From an uncultured Candidatus Saccharibacteria bacterium (lineage in GTDB: Bacteria > Patescibacteria > Saccharimonadia > Saccharimonadales > UBA6022): a stretch of 13,097 nucleotides of DNA. The notes beneath the pieces were generated by a model. The model saw only the letters and a list, made by a program, of their open reading frames with translations. It did not search any database and was not told where the DNA came from. The DNA lies in assembly GCA_946479115.1 (NCBI GenBank), contig CAMLED010000020.1:1-13097 (forward strand), in the 5' to 3' direction. The position numbers and the translations under genes were made by a program. Positions 1 to 7,776 of the stretch are shown one piece after another (positions within the stretch are counted from its first letter, which is position 1; each line of letters starts with the position of its first letter).

Positions 1-29
1 TTCGTTGCAATATAAGTGAAACTCGGCAT
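1..29 (-). CDS. pilC: Start of probable type IV pilus inner-membrane protein PilC (partial)
   Basis: Only the first nine codons lie in the window, reading MPSFTYIAT and continuing past base 1. The ATG at 29-27 lies just after the pilB stop (34-32), with AAGGAA (40-35) five bases upstream as ribosome binding site. The F-x-Y-x-A pattern at the N-terminus is typical of PilC/GspF, the polytopic platform protein that works with the PilB ATPase, and pilC often follows pilB. PilT is the main alternative, but its N-terminus usually looks different. The reading frame and binding site are seen directly; the identity is an inference from nine residues and gene order. Confidence 0.5.
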
Positions 30-31
30 GA

Positions 32-1816
32 TTATTCCTTGGTCACACGAAGAACTTCTTCAATTGTAGTGTTGCCGCGTAGAGCTTTGATGAGGCCATC
101 GGTCTGCATAGTGACCATACCTTCGGTAATAGCAATATCTTGGATTTGGTTACTGGTTGCGTTGCTGATAATCAGTTTTTGAACGCCAAGTGAGTTACCT
201 AATACCTCGTAAATACCAATACGACCTCTGTAGCCAGTGTGGCTACATTCGTCACAGCCATCTGTCGATGCTTTCCATAGGGTCTTTATGGTTGTAGTGT
301 CGGTACTCGGTTCAACATCTTGTCCAATACCTTGTTCGGCTGCTTTAGTTTCAAGTGAGTGGATATAATCGAATTTTTTATCATCAGGCAGGTTAAACAA
401 ACGGATAACGGTTGCGATCTCGTCTGCTGACGGTTCGTAGTGCTCGCGGCAGTTTGTACATAAACGACGCACAAGACGCTGACCGACGACGGCTTTGACG
501 GTACTAGCGATCAAGAATGGCTCAATACCCATATCGAGTAGACGCGGCAATGTTGTGGCGGCGTTATTGGTGTGCAGAGTACTAAACACAAGGTGACCTG
601 TCAGGGCAGCTTGCACGCCTAAGTTGGCGGTTTCGCCATCACGGATCTCACCGACCATGATAATGTTTGGATCTTGACGGAGAAGTGCACGGAGTCCAGA
701 CGCAAAGGTCATACCAGCCTTGGCATTTGTCTGCGTTTGGTTAACGCCGGGGATTTTATATTCGACCGGATCCTCGATAGTCGAAATATTGACGTCAGGT
801 GTATTAAGAAGTGTCAGGATACTAAACAAACTGGTTGACTTACCAGATCCTGTCGGTCCCGTCACTAGGATCATACCGTTTGGCTCGGTGAGGGCAACGT
901 TAATGACCTCGAGTGAATGTCCCCAGTAGCCAAGGTCTTGTAGGGTAACGGCCTGGTTTGACTCATCCAAAATACGCATGACGACTTTTTCACCATCAGC
1001 AATCGGCAGGGTACTGACACGAAGGGCATATTGCTTACCGGCAACCTTGATCTTGAAACGACCATCCTGTGGGACGCGGCGTTCGTCAATTTTGAGGTTA
1101 GACAAGATCTTGATACGACTGACGAGCGCGCCCACAACATTGCGTGGTAAGCGGTTTACTTCCTTAAGAACACCGTCGATACGGTAACGGATTTGGACAA
1201 ATTCTTCACGTGGCTCAATGTGAATATCGCTGGCGTTGCTACGGATGGCATACTCTAGCAATAGATTGATGGTTTGAGCAATTGGTGAATCTTCGGCGAT
1301 GTCAGATTCATTAGTGACCTGATCACCATCGGCTTGATCTTCACGCTGGATATCGATAACTTCATTTAGCTCTTCGTTAACGTCACCGCGGTAATTTTCG
1401 AGGCAGGCGAGAATATTGCTGCGGGTCGCAATGTAGATCTTGGTGTTTTCGCCGATTTCTTTTTGAATAAAGCTAACTGCCTGGACATCATCAGGGTCAT
1501 CCATGGCAAGGTTCATGGCACCGTCTTCGTCAATGCTAAATAGCACTGCGTTATATTGACGAGCAATACGTTCTGGGATGCGGTTTAAGACTTCGGGCTT
1601 AATATCGTCCGGTTTGATTTCGATGTAGGGAATGTGTGCGTAGTCGCCAAAGGTCTGGGCGAGGGTCTGCTCGGTCATTAACTGGTTGTTGATGACAATA
1701 TCTTGGAGAGGGCGCCTTGAACGAACACCTTCTTCTTTGATGGTTTCGATCTGCTCTTTAGTAGCCACACCACTGCGCGCGAGCAATTTTTCGATGGTGA
1801 CATCTGAAATACGCAT
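32..1816 (-). CDS. pilB: Type IV pilus assembly ATPase PilB (GspE family)
   Basis: Cytoplasmic hexameric ATPase that powers pilus extension. The 594 residues show an N-terminal MshEN/GspE-N-type domain (about 1-145), an acidic linker (about 146-175) and the GspE ATPase core. Visible motifs are Walker A GPTGSGKS (320-327), the Asp box around IEDPVEY (347-353), Walker B around IIMVGEIRD (385-393) and the His box HLVFSTLHT (408-416). A four-cysteine zinc site is formed by CTNC (453-456) and a later CDEC before GYRGR; this zinc motif is typical of PilB/GspE and absent from PilT. Length is normal for PilB. A probable pilC starts at the stop codon, so the two form a minus-strand operon. The prepilin at 2814 is the likely substrate system. 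No clear Shine-Dalgarno precedes the ATG; a TACAAT at 1836-1831 would give a leader of only about 8 bases. Confidence 0.95.
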   Translation of the reverse strand: MRISDVTIEKLLARSGVATKEQIETIKEEGVRSRRPLQDIVINNQLMTEQTLAQTFGDYAHIPYIEIKPDDIKPEVLNRIPERIARQYNAVLFSIDEDGAMNLAMDDPDDVQAVSFIQKEIGENTKIYIATRSNILACLENYRGDVNEELNEVIDIQREDQADGDQVTNESDIAEDSPIAQTINLLLEYAIRSNASDIHIEPREEFVQIRYRIDGVLKEVNRLPRNVVGALVSRIKILSNLKIDERRVPQDGRFKIKVAGKQYALRVSTLPIADGEKVVMRILDESNQAVTLQDLGYWGHSLEVINVALTEPNGMILVTGPTGSGKSTSLFSILTLLNTPDVNISTIEDPVEYKIPGVNQTQTNAKAGMTFASGLRALLRQDPNIIMVGEIRDGETANLGVQAALTGHLVFSTLHTNNAATTLPRLLDMGIEPFLIASTVKAVVGQRLVRRLCTNCREHYEPSADEIATVIRLFNLPDDKKFDYIHSLETKAAEQGIGQDVEPSTDTTTIKTLWKASTDGCDECSHTGYRGRIGIYEVLGNSLGVQKLIISNATSNQIQDIAITEGMVTMQTDGLIKALRGNTTIEEVLRVTKE

Positions 1817-1830
1817 ACTGCTTGTGCTCT

Positions 1831-1836
1831 ATTGTA
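1831..1836 (-). promoter_or_regulatory. Candidate -10 box for pilB
   Basis: TACAAT read on the minus strand, five of six consensus bases. The predicted start at about 1824 is 8 bases before the pilB ATG. No good -35 hexamer is seen at 17 bases, so the call is tentative. Confidence 0.3.
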
Positions 1837-1901
1837 CGCGATATAGAATGAAAGCACCAGAACTTTCATGGTTCTTTTGACTAGGGCTGACTATCGGGTG
1901 G

Positions 1902-1910
1902 TGATATACT
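1902..1910 (+). promoter_or_regulatory. Extended -10 promoter of tsaE
   Basis: TGATATACT matches the extended -10 pattern TGnTATAAT with one mismatch. The expected transcription start is about 1917, two bases before the tsaE ATG at 1919, and no Shine-Dalgarno is present, so the mRNA would be leaderless. A TTGACT at 1877-1882 is too far upstream (22-base spacer) to be its -35. Confidence 0.55.
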
Positions 1911-1918
1911 AGAACACG

Positions 1919-2374
1919 ATGATTATAGAGGTCGCAAGCGAAATAGAAATGAAACTGTTTGGTGCCAAGCTTGGCAGCCTTCTTAAGGGCGGTGAATGTA
2001 TCGAACTGGTTGGTGATGTTGGTGCAGGCAAGACGACCCTCGTCAAGGGAATTGCGCAGGGTCTAGAGATTGAAGAGACGATCCAAAGCCCTAGCTTTAC
2101 GATTAGCCGCGTTTACGATACGCCTCATGAACTGCGTTTGGCGCATTATGATTTTTATCGCCTGCACGATGCGGGTATTATGGCCGATGAGCTTCGTGAA
2201 GCGTCCCAAGATTCTCGGACCATCACTATTATCGAGTGGGCGGGTATTGTCAGTGGCGTCTTGCCCGATGATCATATTACCGTGACAATTACTACTACTG
2301 CCGAATCAGAGCGTCAACTAGAGTTAAGGGGATATGGTCAAAATAGTAATGAACTACTGGAGCAATTGGCATGA
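1919..2374 (+). CDS. tsaE: tRNA t6A synthesis ATPase TsaE
   Basis: ATPase of the bacterial TsaB-TsaD-TsaE complex, which transfers threonylcarbamoyl to A37 of ANN-decoding tRNAs. The 151 residues carry the P-loop GDVGAGKTT (32-40), the switch-like SPSFTISRVY (57-66), the conserved HYDFYRL (76-82) and IEWAG (105-109), all in the order expected for TsaE. Length is normal. The gene shares an ATGA overlap with tsaB, so translation is probably coupled. TsaD and TsaC are not in the window. The start follows an extended -10 by only a few bases and lacks a ribosome binding site. Confidence 0.95.
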   Translation: MIIEVASEIEMKLFGAKLGSLLKGGECIELVGDVGAGKTTLVKGIAQGLEIEETIQSPSFTISRVYDTPHELRLAHYDFYRLHDAGIMADELREASQDSRTITIIEWAGIVSGVLPDDHITVTITTTAESERQLELRGYGQNSNELLEQLA

Positions 2375-2757
2375 TTATTTTACTTGATACATCGACACCA
2401 GTATGTCGTCTGACATTGGTTAATGGTGACGAGCGCATACATAATGAATGGCAAGCCGACCGAACGTTAGCCAAACATTTGCTACGGTATCTTCATGACC
2501 AACTTGCCCAGCAGGGCAAGAGCTTTACTGATGTAACAGGCATCGGTGTTTTTCAAGGTCCAGGCAGCTTCACGGGTCTTCGGATTGGTATGACAGTACT
2601 AAATACAATTGCTGATGCACAAGCTATCCCCATTGTTGGTACACAAGGTGAGGATTGGCAAAACGAAGCCTTGGTTCGTCTTGAGGCGGGTAAGAATGAC
2701 CAAATGATTTTGCCGTTTTACGGAAGTGAAGCGCATATTACTACGCCGCGTAAGTAG
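2371..2757 (+). CDS. tsaB: Short TsaB (t6A complex dimerization subunit)
   Basis: TsaB is the ASKHA-fold scaffold that pairs with TsaD in t6A synthesis. The protein shows the N-terminal MIILLDTST strand-turn and the signature GPGSFTGLRIG (63-73). It is only 128 residues, against about 220-230 for E. coli or Bacillus TsaB, so the C-terminal ASKHA lobe is missing. No continuation of the second lobe is seen downstream, and the promoter of the next gene overlaps the stop codon, so this is not an obvious recent frameshift. From memory, short TsaB proteins ending in a similar Thr-Pro-Arg/Lys-Lys tail are normal in Saccharibacteria and other CPR bacteria. The start codon overlaps the tsaE stop. Confidence 0.88.
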   Translation: MIILLDTSTPVCRLTLVNGDERIHNEWQADRTLAKHLLRYLHDQLAQQGKSFTDVTGIGVFQGPGSFTGLRIGMTVLNTIADAQAIPIVGTQGEDWQNEALVRLEAGKNDQMILPFYGSEAHITTPRK

Positions 2758-2782
2758 ACAATGACCTGCTTGATACTATAAA
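2755..2782 (+). promoter_or_regulatory. Sigma-70-type promoter of the prepilin gene
   Basis: TAGACA (2755-2760, five of six consensus) and TATAAA (2777-2782, five of six) are separated by 16 bases. The -35 overlaps the tsaB stop codon. Transcription would start near 2789, giving a leader of about 25 bases with GGGGG at 2806-2810 before the ATG at 2814. Confidence 0.65.
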
Positions 2783-2813
2783 ATTAAAACAATTATTCAA
2801 AAATAGGGGGCTG

Positions 2814-3338
2814 ATGAAACAACGCGGATTTACGATCGTCGAACTGCTGATTGTTATTGTTGTGATTGGTATTCTGGCTGCGATTACTATGGTGGCCTAT
2901 AACAGTGTTCAAGGGCGTGCGAGAGATAGTACGCGCGTCAGTGATATGGCGACTATCCGTAAGGCCCTCGAGATGTATAAGGTTGCTAATGGTCAGTATC
3001 CCGAGGAGAATGCGGCAAGTTGGGAATATAGCACCACCGATCCTCAAAACTTTTTATCGGCGCTAAAACCATATCTAAGCAAAATTCCTGTTGATCCAGT
3101 CAATGACGCAAATAACTTTTATTATTACTATTTGTACGATGCTGGCTCGGCAGCATGGGGTGTGACCTGTGCAGTGGGACGAGGAAAGTTTTATGTTCTT
3201 GGGGCATGGGGACTTGATTCAAATAATGGTATAACAGTATCTCCAGGTTGGAATTGTGAGAATGGCACAACAGTACCAACAAATTCATCGTGGGTTCCTA
3301 CTGGGGCACGCGCCGTTTGGGGTTCGTTTACGAATTAG
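2814..3338 (+). CDS. Type IV prepilin / pseudopilin
   Basis: Secreted pilus subunit inserted in the inner membrane and processed by prepilin peptidase. The class III signal MKQRG^FTIVE is present with cleavage after Gly5, Phe as mature residue 1 and the conserved Glu5 (residue 10), followed by a hydrophobic helix to about residue 30. The rest (174 residues in all) is a small globular head with a GspG-like NGQYPEE turn (59-65), a tyrosine-rich patch around 102-108 and two cysteines (C119, C148) that could form a disulfide. Aromatic and Gly/Asn-rich content fits a surface-exposed protein. It has its own promoter and lies opposite the pilB-pilC operon, separated from it by tsaE-tsaB. Whether it is the major or a minor pilin cannot be told from the sequence. 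Confidence 0.92.
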   Translation: MKQRGFTIVELLIVIVVIGILAAITMVAYNSVQGRARDSTRVSDMATIRKALEMYKVANGQYPEENAASWEYSTTDPQNFLSALKPYLSKIPVDPVNDANNFYYYYLYDAGSAAWGVTCAVGRGKFYVLGAWGLDSNNGITVSPGWNCENGTTVPTNSSWVPTGARAVWGSFTN

Positions 3339-3434
3339 TCTGATTTTTTATGCTTGCCGCAGTGCTGTAAAGAGCGCTACAATAAAAGGAGTCTACTAAG
3401 ACTTTTGATGAAACTTTTTTGAAACCTCCAGCGC

Positions 3435-3465
3435 CAGACAGTATTTGTTGGCTTGATACTACAAT
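3435..3465 (+). promoter_or_regulatory. Candidate promoter of rny
   Basis: TACAAT (3460-3465) is a good -10, but the best -35 match, CAGACA (3435-3440), sits 19 bases upstream, longer than ideal. The -10 overlaps an 11-base sequence, GCTTGATACTA (3451-3461), that is also present over the prepilin -10. Confidence 0.4.
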
Positions 3466-3503
3466 TCGATCCAGAGCCGGGTAGCTGAGAGAAAGGAATT
3501 ACT

Positions 3504-4994
3504 ATGATAGAGGGAATTATTGCCGCAATTCTTGGGGCTATTTTTGGCATCGGTGGAACCGTTGTCTATGAGAAACGACGATTGACTGAAGGCAAAAATA
3601 AAGCCGAAAAAGAGATTGCTAGTGCCGCCGCAAAAGCTGGTGAGATCGTTCTTAAAGCAAAAGACGAAGCCTTGCAGCTAGAGAACGAGCGTCGCCGTGA
3701 GTGGAAGAAAACAGAGAATCGTTTGGCTGATCGTGAAAGCTTGCTCGATAGTAAATTAGACCAACTGGATAAGCGTGCGGAAAAGTTGCGTGCTCAGGAA
3801 GACGAAGTTGAAGAGTTGAAAAATGAAATTCGCACAATTCGTACTCGTCAGCAAGAAAAGCTTGAAAAAATTGCCGGTTTGAAAAAGAGTGACGCGGCTG
3901 AAAAACTGATGCAAATGACTGAGCGAGATATCAAAAATGATTTGATTGGTTTGGTTAATAAATTGCAGCATGATGCTATGGAAGACGCCGAAGAACGTGC
4001 CCAGACTATCTTGGTGACAGCTATGGAACGCATGTCGAGCGAAGTCACCGCTGAGCGCACCGTGACTGCAGTAAAACTGACGGACGATGAAATGAAGGGT
4101 CGTATTATTGGTAAAGAAGGCCGCAATATTCAGGCGTTACAGCGCGCGACTGGCGTCGATATTTTGGTTGATGATACGCCGGGCATGATCATTCTGAGTT
4201 CGTTTGACCCGATCCGCCGTCAAATTGCTCGTCTGTCACTTGAGATGTTGATGAAAGACGGACGCATTCACCCGGCTCGTATTGAAGAAGTCGTGGCGAA
4301 GGCTGAAAAAGAGATCGAAAAAGAGATCGCTCGCGCCGGTGAAGACGCTGCACGTGAAGTTGGTGTCGTCGGTATTCCAAAAGAAATGCTGCGCCTATTA
4401 GGTGAGCTGAAATTCCGTACTAGTTATGGCCAGAATGTTCTGATGCATAGTACTGAAATGGCACATATGGCCGGTTTGATTGCTGAGGAAATTGGTGCTG
4501 ATGTTCGCATTACTAAGATTGCCACGTTGCTTCACGATGTCGGCAAGGCAGTAACGCACAAAATCGAGGGTAAACATCACCACATCGGTGCTGAACTGGC
4601 CAGTAAATATGGCATGGACGAGCGTATCGTGCACGCTATTCAGGCGCACCATGATGATATCGAGGCAACAACACCAGAGGCACTGATTGTCCGTGTTTGT
4701 GACGCGCTTTCAGCTGCTCGTCCTGGTGCTCGTAATATTAGTGCCGAGAACTTTACTGAACGTATGCGTGATCTTGAAAACGTCGCTATGAGCTTTAAGG
4801 GTATCGATAAAGCCTACGCCATTAGTGCTGGACGTGAAGTCCGCGTGATTGTCAGTCCGAAAAATGTTGATGATCTGAGCGCAATTAAACTGGCTCGTGA
4901 CATTGCTGTCAAAATTGAAAGCACAATGCAATATCCAGGGACGATTAAGGTCAACGTTATCCGCGAAACGCGTGCAATCGAATTTGCCAAGTAA
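3504..4994 (+). CDS. rny: Ribonuclease Y
   Basis: Membrane-anchored endoribonuclease that starts mRNA turnover. The 496 residues show one N-terminal transmembrane helix (about 1-23), a long charged coiled coil (about 25-180) rich in Lys, Glu and Arg, a KH domain with the GKEGRN loop (203-208), and an HD domain with LLHDVGKA (metal-binding His344-Asp345) and a downstream HHH at about 354-356. Order and length match RNase Y of Bacillus closely. The ribosome binding site AAAGGAA (3492-3498) is 5 bases from the ATG. The NUDIX gene starts three bases after the stop, so the two are probably co-transcribed. Confidence 0.96.
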   Translation: MIEGIIAAILGAIFGIGGTVVYEKRRLTEGKNKAEKEIASAAAKAGEIVLKAKDEALQLENERRREWKKTENRLADRESLLDSKLDQLDKRAEKLRAQEDEVEELKNEIRTIRTRQQEKLEKIAGLKKSDAAEKLMQMTERDIKNDLIGLVNKLQHDAMEDAEERAQTILVTAMERMSSEVTAERTVTAVKLTDDEMKGRIIGKEGRNIQALQRATGVDILVDDTPGMIILSSFDPIRRQIARLSLEMLMKDGRIHPARIEEVVAKAEKEIEKEIARAGEDAAREVGVVGIPKEMLRLLGELKFRTSYGQNVLMHSTEMAHMAGLIAEEIGADVRITKIATLLHDVGKAVTHKIEGKHHHIGAELASKYGMDERIVHAIQAHHDDIEATTPEALIVRVCDALSAARPGARNISAENFTERMRDLENVAMSFKGIDKAYAISAGREVRVIVSPKNVDDLSAIKLARDIAVKIESTMQYPGTIKVNVIRETRAIEFAK

Positions 4995-4997
4995 CGC

Positions 4998-5480
4998 ATG
5001 ACGCATAAATATTCTATGAAAGAGCGCTTTGCATGGTTAAAGACGATGGATGCTCGCGTTGGTAGCGCGTCTGTCATCCTAGAGGACGAAGATGGCCAGG
5101 CATTAATCGTTAAAGCAAACTATAAGTCGTACTGGACATTTCCTGGTGGCATCATCGATAAAGGTGAGACACCCAAAGAGGCAGCTATTCGCGAAGTGCG
5201 CGAGGAGGTCGGGCTTACTATCGATCCTGCAACAGTAACGTTTGCATGGGTGGCAAGTCGTTCAAGCCATGTTGCGCAGACACTGCAGTTTGTGTTTAAG
5301 GCTAAGTTACCAGCGTCGGCCATTGATCATATTAAAATGCAATCGAGTGAAATAGAAGATTGGCGTTTTGTGTCTAAGGATGATGTCCTTAGCGAAGATA
5401 TACATTATGCCAAAGCCGTTGATTTATGGGCACGCGATTTTAGCGATGGGTATACTGAACAGACATTTGCAATCGTTTAG
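4998..5480 (+). CDS. NUDIX hydrolase
   Basis: Hydrolyses a nucleoside diphosphate linked to another group; the substrate cannot be read from the sequence. A complete Nudix box occupies residues 51-73 and fits G-x5-E-x7-REUxEExGU exactly, starting at GIIDKGE and ending at REEVGL. The protein is 160 residues, normal for a stand-alone NUDIX. It lies three bases after rny, which raises the possibility of a role in RNA or nucleotide clean-up, but this is only positional. No clear Shine-Dalgarno precedes the ATG at 4998; reinitiation after rny would explain this. In-frame ATGs at 5016 and 5046 are alternatives, both still upstream of the Nudix fold. Confidence 0.9.
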   Translation: MTHKYSMKERFAWLKTMDARVGSASVILEDEDGQALIVKANYKSYWTFPGGIIDKGETPKEAAIREVREEVGLTIDPATVTFAWVASRSSHVAQTLQFVFKAKLPASAIDHIKMQSSEIEDWRFVSKDDVLSEDIHYAKAVDLWARDFSDGYTEQTFAIV

Positions 5481-5513
5481 ATTTGTTTTCTTTCAACTAA
5501 TAGCATCACAGTA

Positions 5514-5542
5514 TTGACAATTCGCATAGGCTAGCTCATTAT
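5514..5542 (+). promoter_or_regulatory. Promoter of the AAA+ gene
   Basis: A perfect -35 TTGACA (5514-5519) is followed after 17 bases by CATTAT (5537-5542, four of six). Transcription would start at about 5549, downstream of the ATG at 5543, which supports translation from the ATG at 5573. Confidence 0.55.
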
Positions 5543-5572
5543 ATGGGCAACAACTATGGGGAGATAGAGGTG

Positions 5573-6817
5573 ATGTCACAGCATAGAATGGAATCTACGT
5601 TAGTAGGAGGGTTTGAGGCAACTCTACCTGTAAGCACGGAGACACAAAGGCAGCTTGGATATACGGCGCTTGAGGGCCTGACACTAGCGGTGCCAGTAGA
5701 ATCGCATCCACTAGTAAACATCGAGCAGAATTTAAAACACGCTATTGTTGGCCAAGACGATGCTATCGATAGCATCATGAGTGCACTGAACCGCGAAAAA
5801 TTCCGTAATCCGAATCGTCCATATGCCAACTTACTTTTTCTTGGCCCAACAGGAGTCGGCAAAAGTGAGACTGCCAAAGAGTTAGCCACACAGTTGCATG
5901 AAGGCGACAGCGGCTTCTTGAAAATTGACTGTTCGCTGTTTAGCCATGGTCATGAAGTATCGGCACTGCTCGGCTCGCCTCCAGGCTTTGTTGGCCGCGA
6001 GCAGGAACCAATACTTGATCCACGAATTATCGAGCAAGAAAAAAGTGTTATCATGTTCGACGAAGTTGAAAAAGGTTCACAGCAATTGTGGGACCTGTTG
6101 CTTCAAATTATGGATGACGGCGAAGTATCTTTGCTGAGCGGTTCACGCAAAGTGTCGTTTAGGAATAGCATTATTATTATGACAAGCAACCTTGGCTCAC
6201 ATGAGATGACTGAGTTGCTTGGTCGAAAGAACGTTGGATTCCGCGCGGCTCAAACCGAACACGTTGCCACCACTAGTCAAGAAATGGACACGGTTGTTAA
6301 TAACGCGCTACGTCAGCATTTTAGGCCGGAATTTGTTAACCGTTTCGATCGCAAGATTATCTTTAAGCCCCATGATGACGACCAAATGAGTGAAGTCTTG
6401 GACCGATACGTTGAAAAAGCGAATGATCGCTACAAAGAGCTGGGTGTGCGTTTATCGTTGTCGCCTACTCTGCGCGATGAAATGGTGGCCGGCAACTCTC
6501 AGCGCAAAATGTTTGGCGTTCGTCCTGTTTTACGTGACTATGACCACGTAGTTGAAAGCGAGCTCGCTACCTATGTAAACGCAGGGAGTATTCCACAGGG
6601 TAGCGATGTGATTGCGATGTCACCAAACGAGCTACCGCAGGAGCAGGCGCGTCCATCGGGTGTAAATTTCTATTACAAAATTAACCCCGAGCTTATGGAG
6701 CATCTTGAGATGCGGGAGCGCCAAGCGGCAGCAGCACGAGCGGCTGTCCAGGAACAAGCAGACCTTCAGCCGGATCAACCATCAAAAGAGCTTGTTCCGA
6801 TAGATTATGGCGAATAA
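5573..6817 (+). CDS. Single-ring ClpB/ClpA-like AAA+ unfoldase
   Basis: ATP-driven protein unfoldase or remodeller of the Clp/Hsp100 type, with only one AAA+ ring that resembles the second ring (D2) of ClpB. Numbered from this ATG (414 residues): Walker A GPTGVGKSE about 91-99, pore loop GSPPGFVG about 134-141, Walker B VIMFDEVEK about 159-167, sensor 1 IIIMTSNLGS about 200-209, arginine-finger motif RPEFVNRFD about 251-259, and sensor 2 GVRPVLRDYD about 315-324 in the small C-terminal domain. The Clp N-domain, first ring, ClpB middle coiled coil and ClpP-binding tripeptide are not visible. A charged Gln/Glu/Ala-rich tail follows the ATPase. The open frame extends to an ATG at 5543, but that codon lies upstream of the predicted transcription start. 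The ATG at 5573 is preceded by GGGGAG at suitable distance and is preferred. Confidence 0.85.
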   Translation: MSQHRMESTLVGGFEATLPVSTETQRQLGYTALEGLTLAVPVESHPLVNIEQNLKHAIVGQDDAIDSIMSALNREKFRNPNRPYANLLFLGPTGVGKSETAKELATQLHEGDSGFLKIDCSLFSHGHEVSALLGSPPGFVGREQEPILDPRIIEQEKSVIMFDEVEKGSQQLWDLLLQIMDDGEVSLLSGSRKVSFRNSIIIMTSNLGSHEMTELLGRKNVGFRAAQTEHVATTSQEMDTVVNNALRQHFRPEFVNRFDRKIIFKPHDDDQMSEVLDRYVEKANDRYKELGVRLSLSPTLRDEMVAGNSQRKMFGVRPVLRDYDHVVESELATYVNAGSIPQGSDVIAMSPNELPQEQARPSGVNFYYKINPELMEHLEMRERQAAAARAAVQEQADLQPDQPSKELVPIDYGE

Positions 6818-6846
6818 GTAGGTAGTGGCGCAGAACGCGTGGTGAG

Positions 6847-6875
6847 TTGTCGTTATAGTATATTTATGGTATAGT
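6847..6875 (+). promoter_or_regulatory. Strong extended -10 promoter of the 6886 gene
   Basis: TTGTCG (6847-6852, four of six), a 17-base spacer, and TGGTATAGT (6867-6875), an extended -10 with one mismatch. The predicted start at about 6882 is only 4 bases before the ATG, so the mRNA would be nearly leaderless; no Shine-Dalgarno is present. Confidence 0.7.
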
Positions 6876-6885
6876 CTTAACACTT

Positions 6886-7776
6886 ATGACAGAGGTAATG
6901 GACACAGGTGATACAGCGGCTTTTTCTGATAACCTTGTTCTTGATGACCATAAATTATATACATCAGAATCTTTGCATCCAATTCCGGTTAAATACATTC
7001 ATGATCGTATTGCGCCGCGTGCTAAAAAGATTGAAATGGCACCCACACCTCGCATTGAGGATTTAGATAAAGCGTATAGCAACCGAAGAATTAAGTATGC
7101 TCGAGCTGTTCTCGATTACTTGACTCGGCATGTACCCTATTTTTACTCACCACGTCAGAATCGCATCGCTCTGAATCAACTGGCACATCCTATACAGCAG
7201 CAACTAGCCATAGAACAGTATGGCGGCACTATGCCTAGCGAATTGCCCAAAGAAATCGAAGCAATTTACGGCTATGGTGCCGAGCAGTTGAAATTTTTAC
7301 TCGACCAAGAAGCGAGCATTCATAATCCACACATCCACGCAAATGTTGAAGGTGGCTTGTCCGAACTAACTGTTTTTCTTTTGGCTACGCGCCATTTAAC
7401 TGGTGAAGTGAGCGACCCATATTATATTGTGCCAAGTACGGAAGCTGAAGATAACGGTCCAGTGACACCGGAGGGTGTGCACCATGGATTTGATTTCAAG
7501 GTTATTCGTCGTCATGATGGCATACAGATTCCACTACAGGTAAAAACTAGTCCTGTCCGCACTGTACCGTATGTGGATGATATTTTGGTGGTGTCTGTAG
7601 CTGATTTAGTCCAAGATCGTACGAATGCCCGCACAGTTACACCTACGCCACTTACGCTCGCAAGGTCAATATATTTTGAAATTGAGGGCGCACAAAATTA
7701 TGACGAGAAATTAATTACTATGGCCGAGCAACGTCTACTAACAGCATTTGATAGCTACACGCCATCTGCACGTTAA
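6886..7776 (+). CDS. Unknown protein with possible PD-(D/E)XK-like core
   Basis: I do not recognise the family. The 296 residues look soluble, with no signal peptide or membrane segment. Helical stretches occur around 60-90 and 131-142. A helix with EGGLSE and Glu160 is followed by GFDFKVI with Asp203, then IPLQVKTS with Gln218 and Lys220. The spacing E...D...QxK with a hydrophobic strand before QVKTS recalls PD-(D/E)XK endonuclease-fold proteins in which the catalytic Glu is replaced by Gln; this is by eye only. It follows the AAA+ gene in the same direction but has its own promoter. The gene ends inside an inverted repeat shared with the convergent gene. It could equally be a lineage-specific protein without nuclease activity. 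Confidence 0.75.
   Translation: MTEVMDTGDTAAFSDNLVLDDHKLYTSESLHPIPVKYIHDRIAPRAKKIEMAPTPRIEDLDKAYSNRRIKYARAVLDYLTRHVPYFYSPRQNRIALNQLAHPIQQQLAIEQYGGTMPSELPKEIEAIYGYGAEQLKFLLDQEASIHNPHIHANVEGGLSELTVFLLATRHLTGEVSDPYYIVPSTEAEDNGPVTPEGVHHGFDFKVIRRHDGIQIPLQVKTSPVRTVPYVDDILVVSVADLVQDRTNARTVTPTPLTLARSIYFEIEGAQNYDEKLITMAEQRLLTAFDSYTPSAR

Noticed and set aside
871..1140. 89-codon minus-strand open frame within pilB in another frame
   Set aside because: Lies entirely inside the well-supported pilB gene and has no domain features.
3352..3385. Terminator after the prepilin gene
   Set aside because: AGTGCT and AGCGCT can form a six-pair stem with one G-U, but no T-run follows; too weak to call.
3848..4126. 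92-codon and neighbouring minus-strand open frames opposite rny
   Set aside because: Shadows of the rny coiled coil; composition is Ser/Phe/Ile-rich as expected from antisense of Lys/Glu codons.
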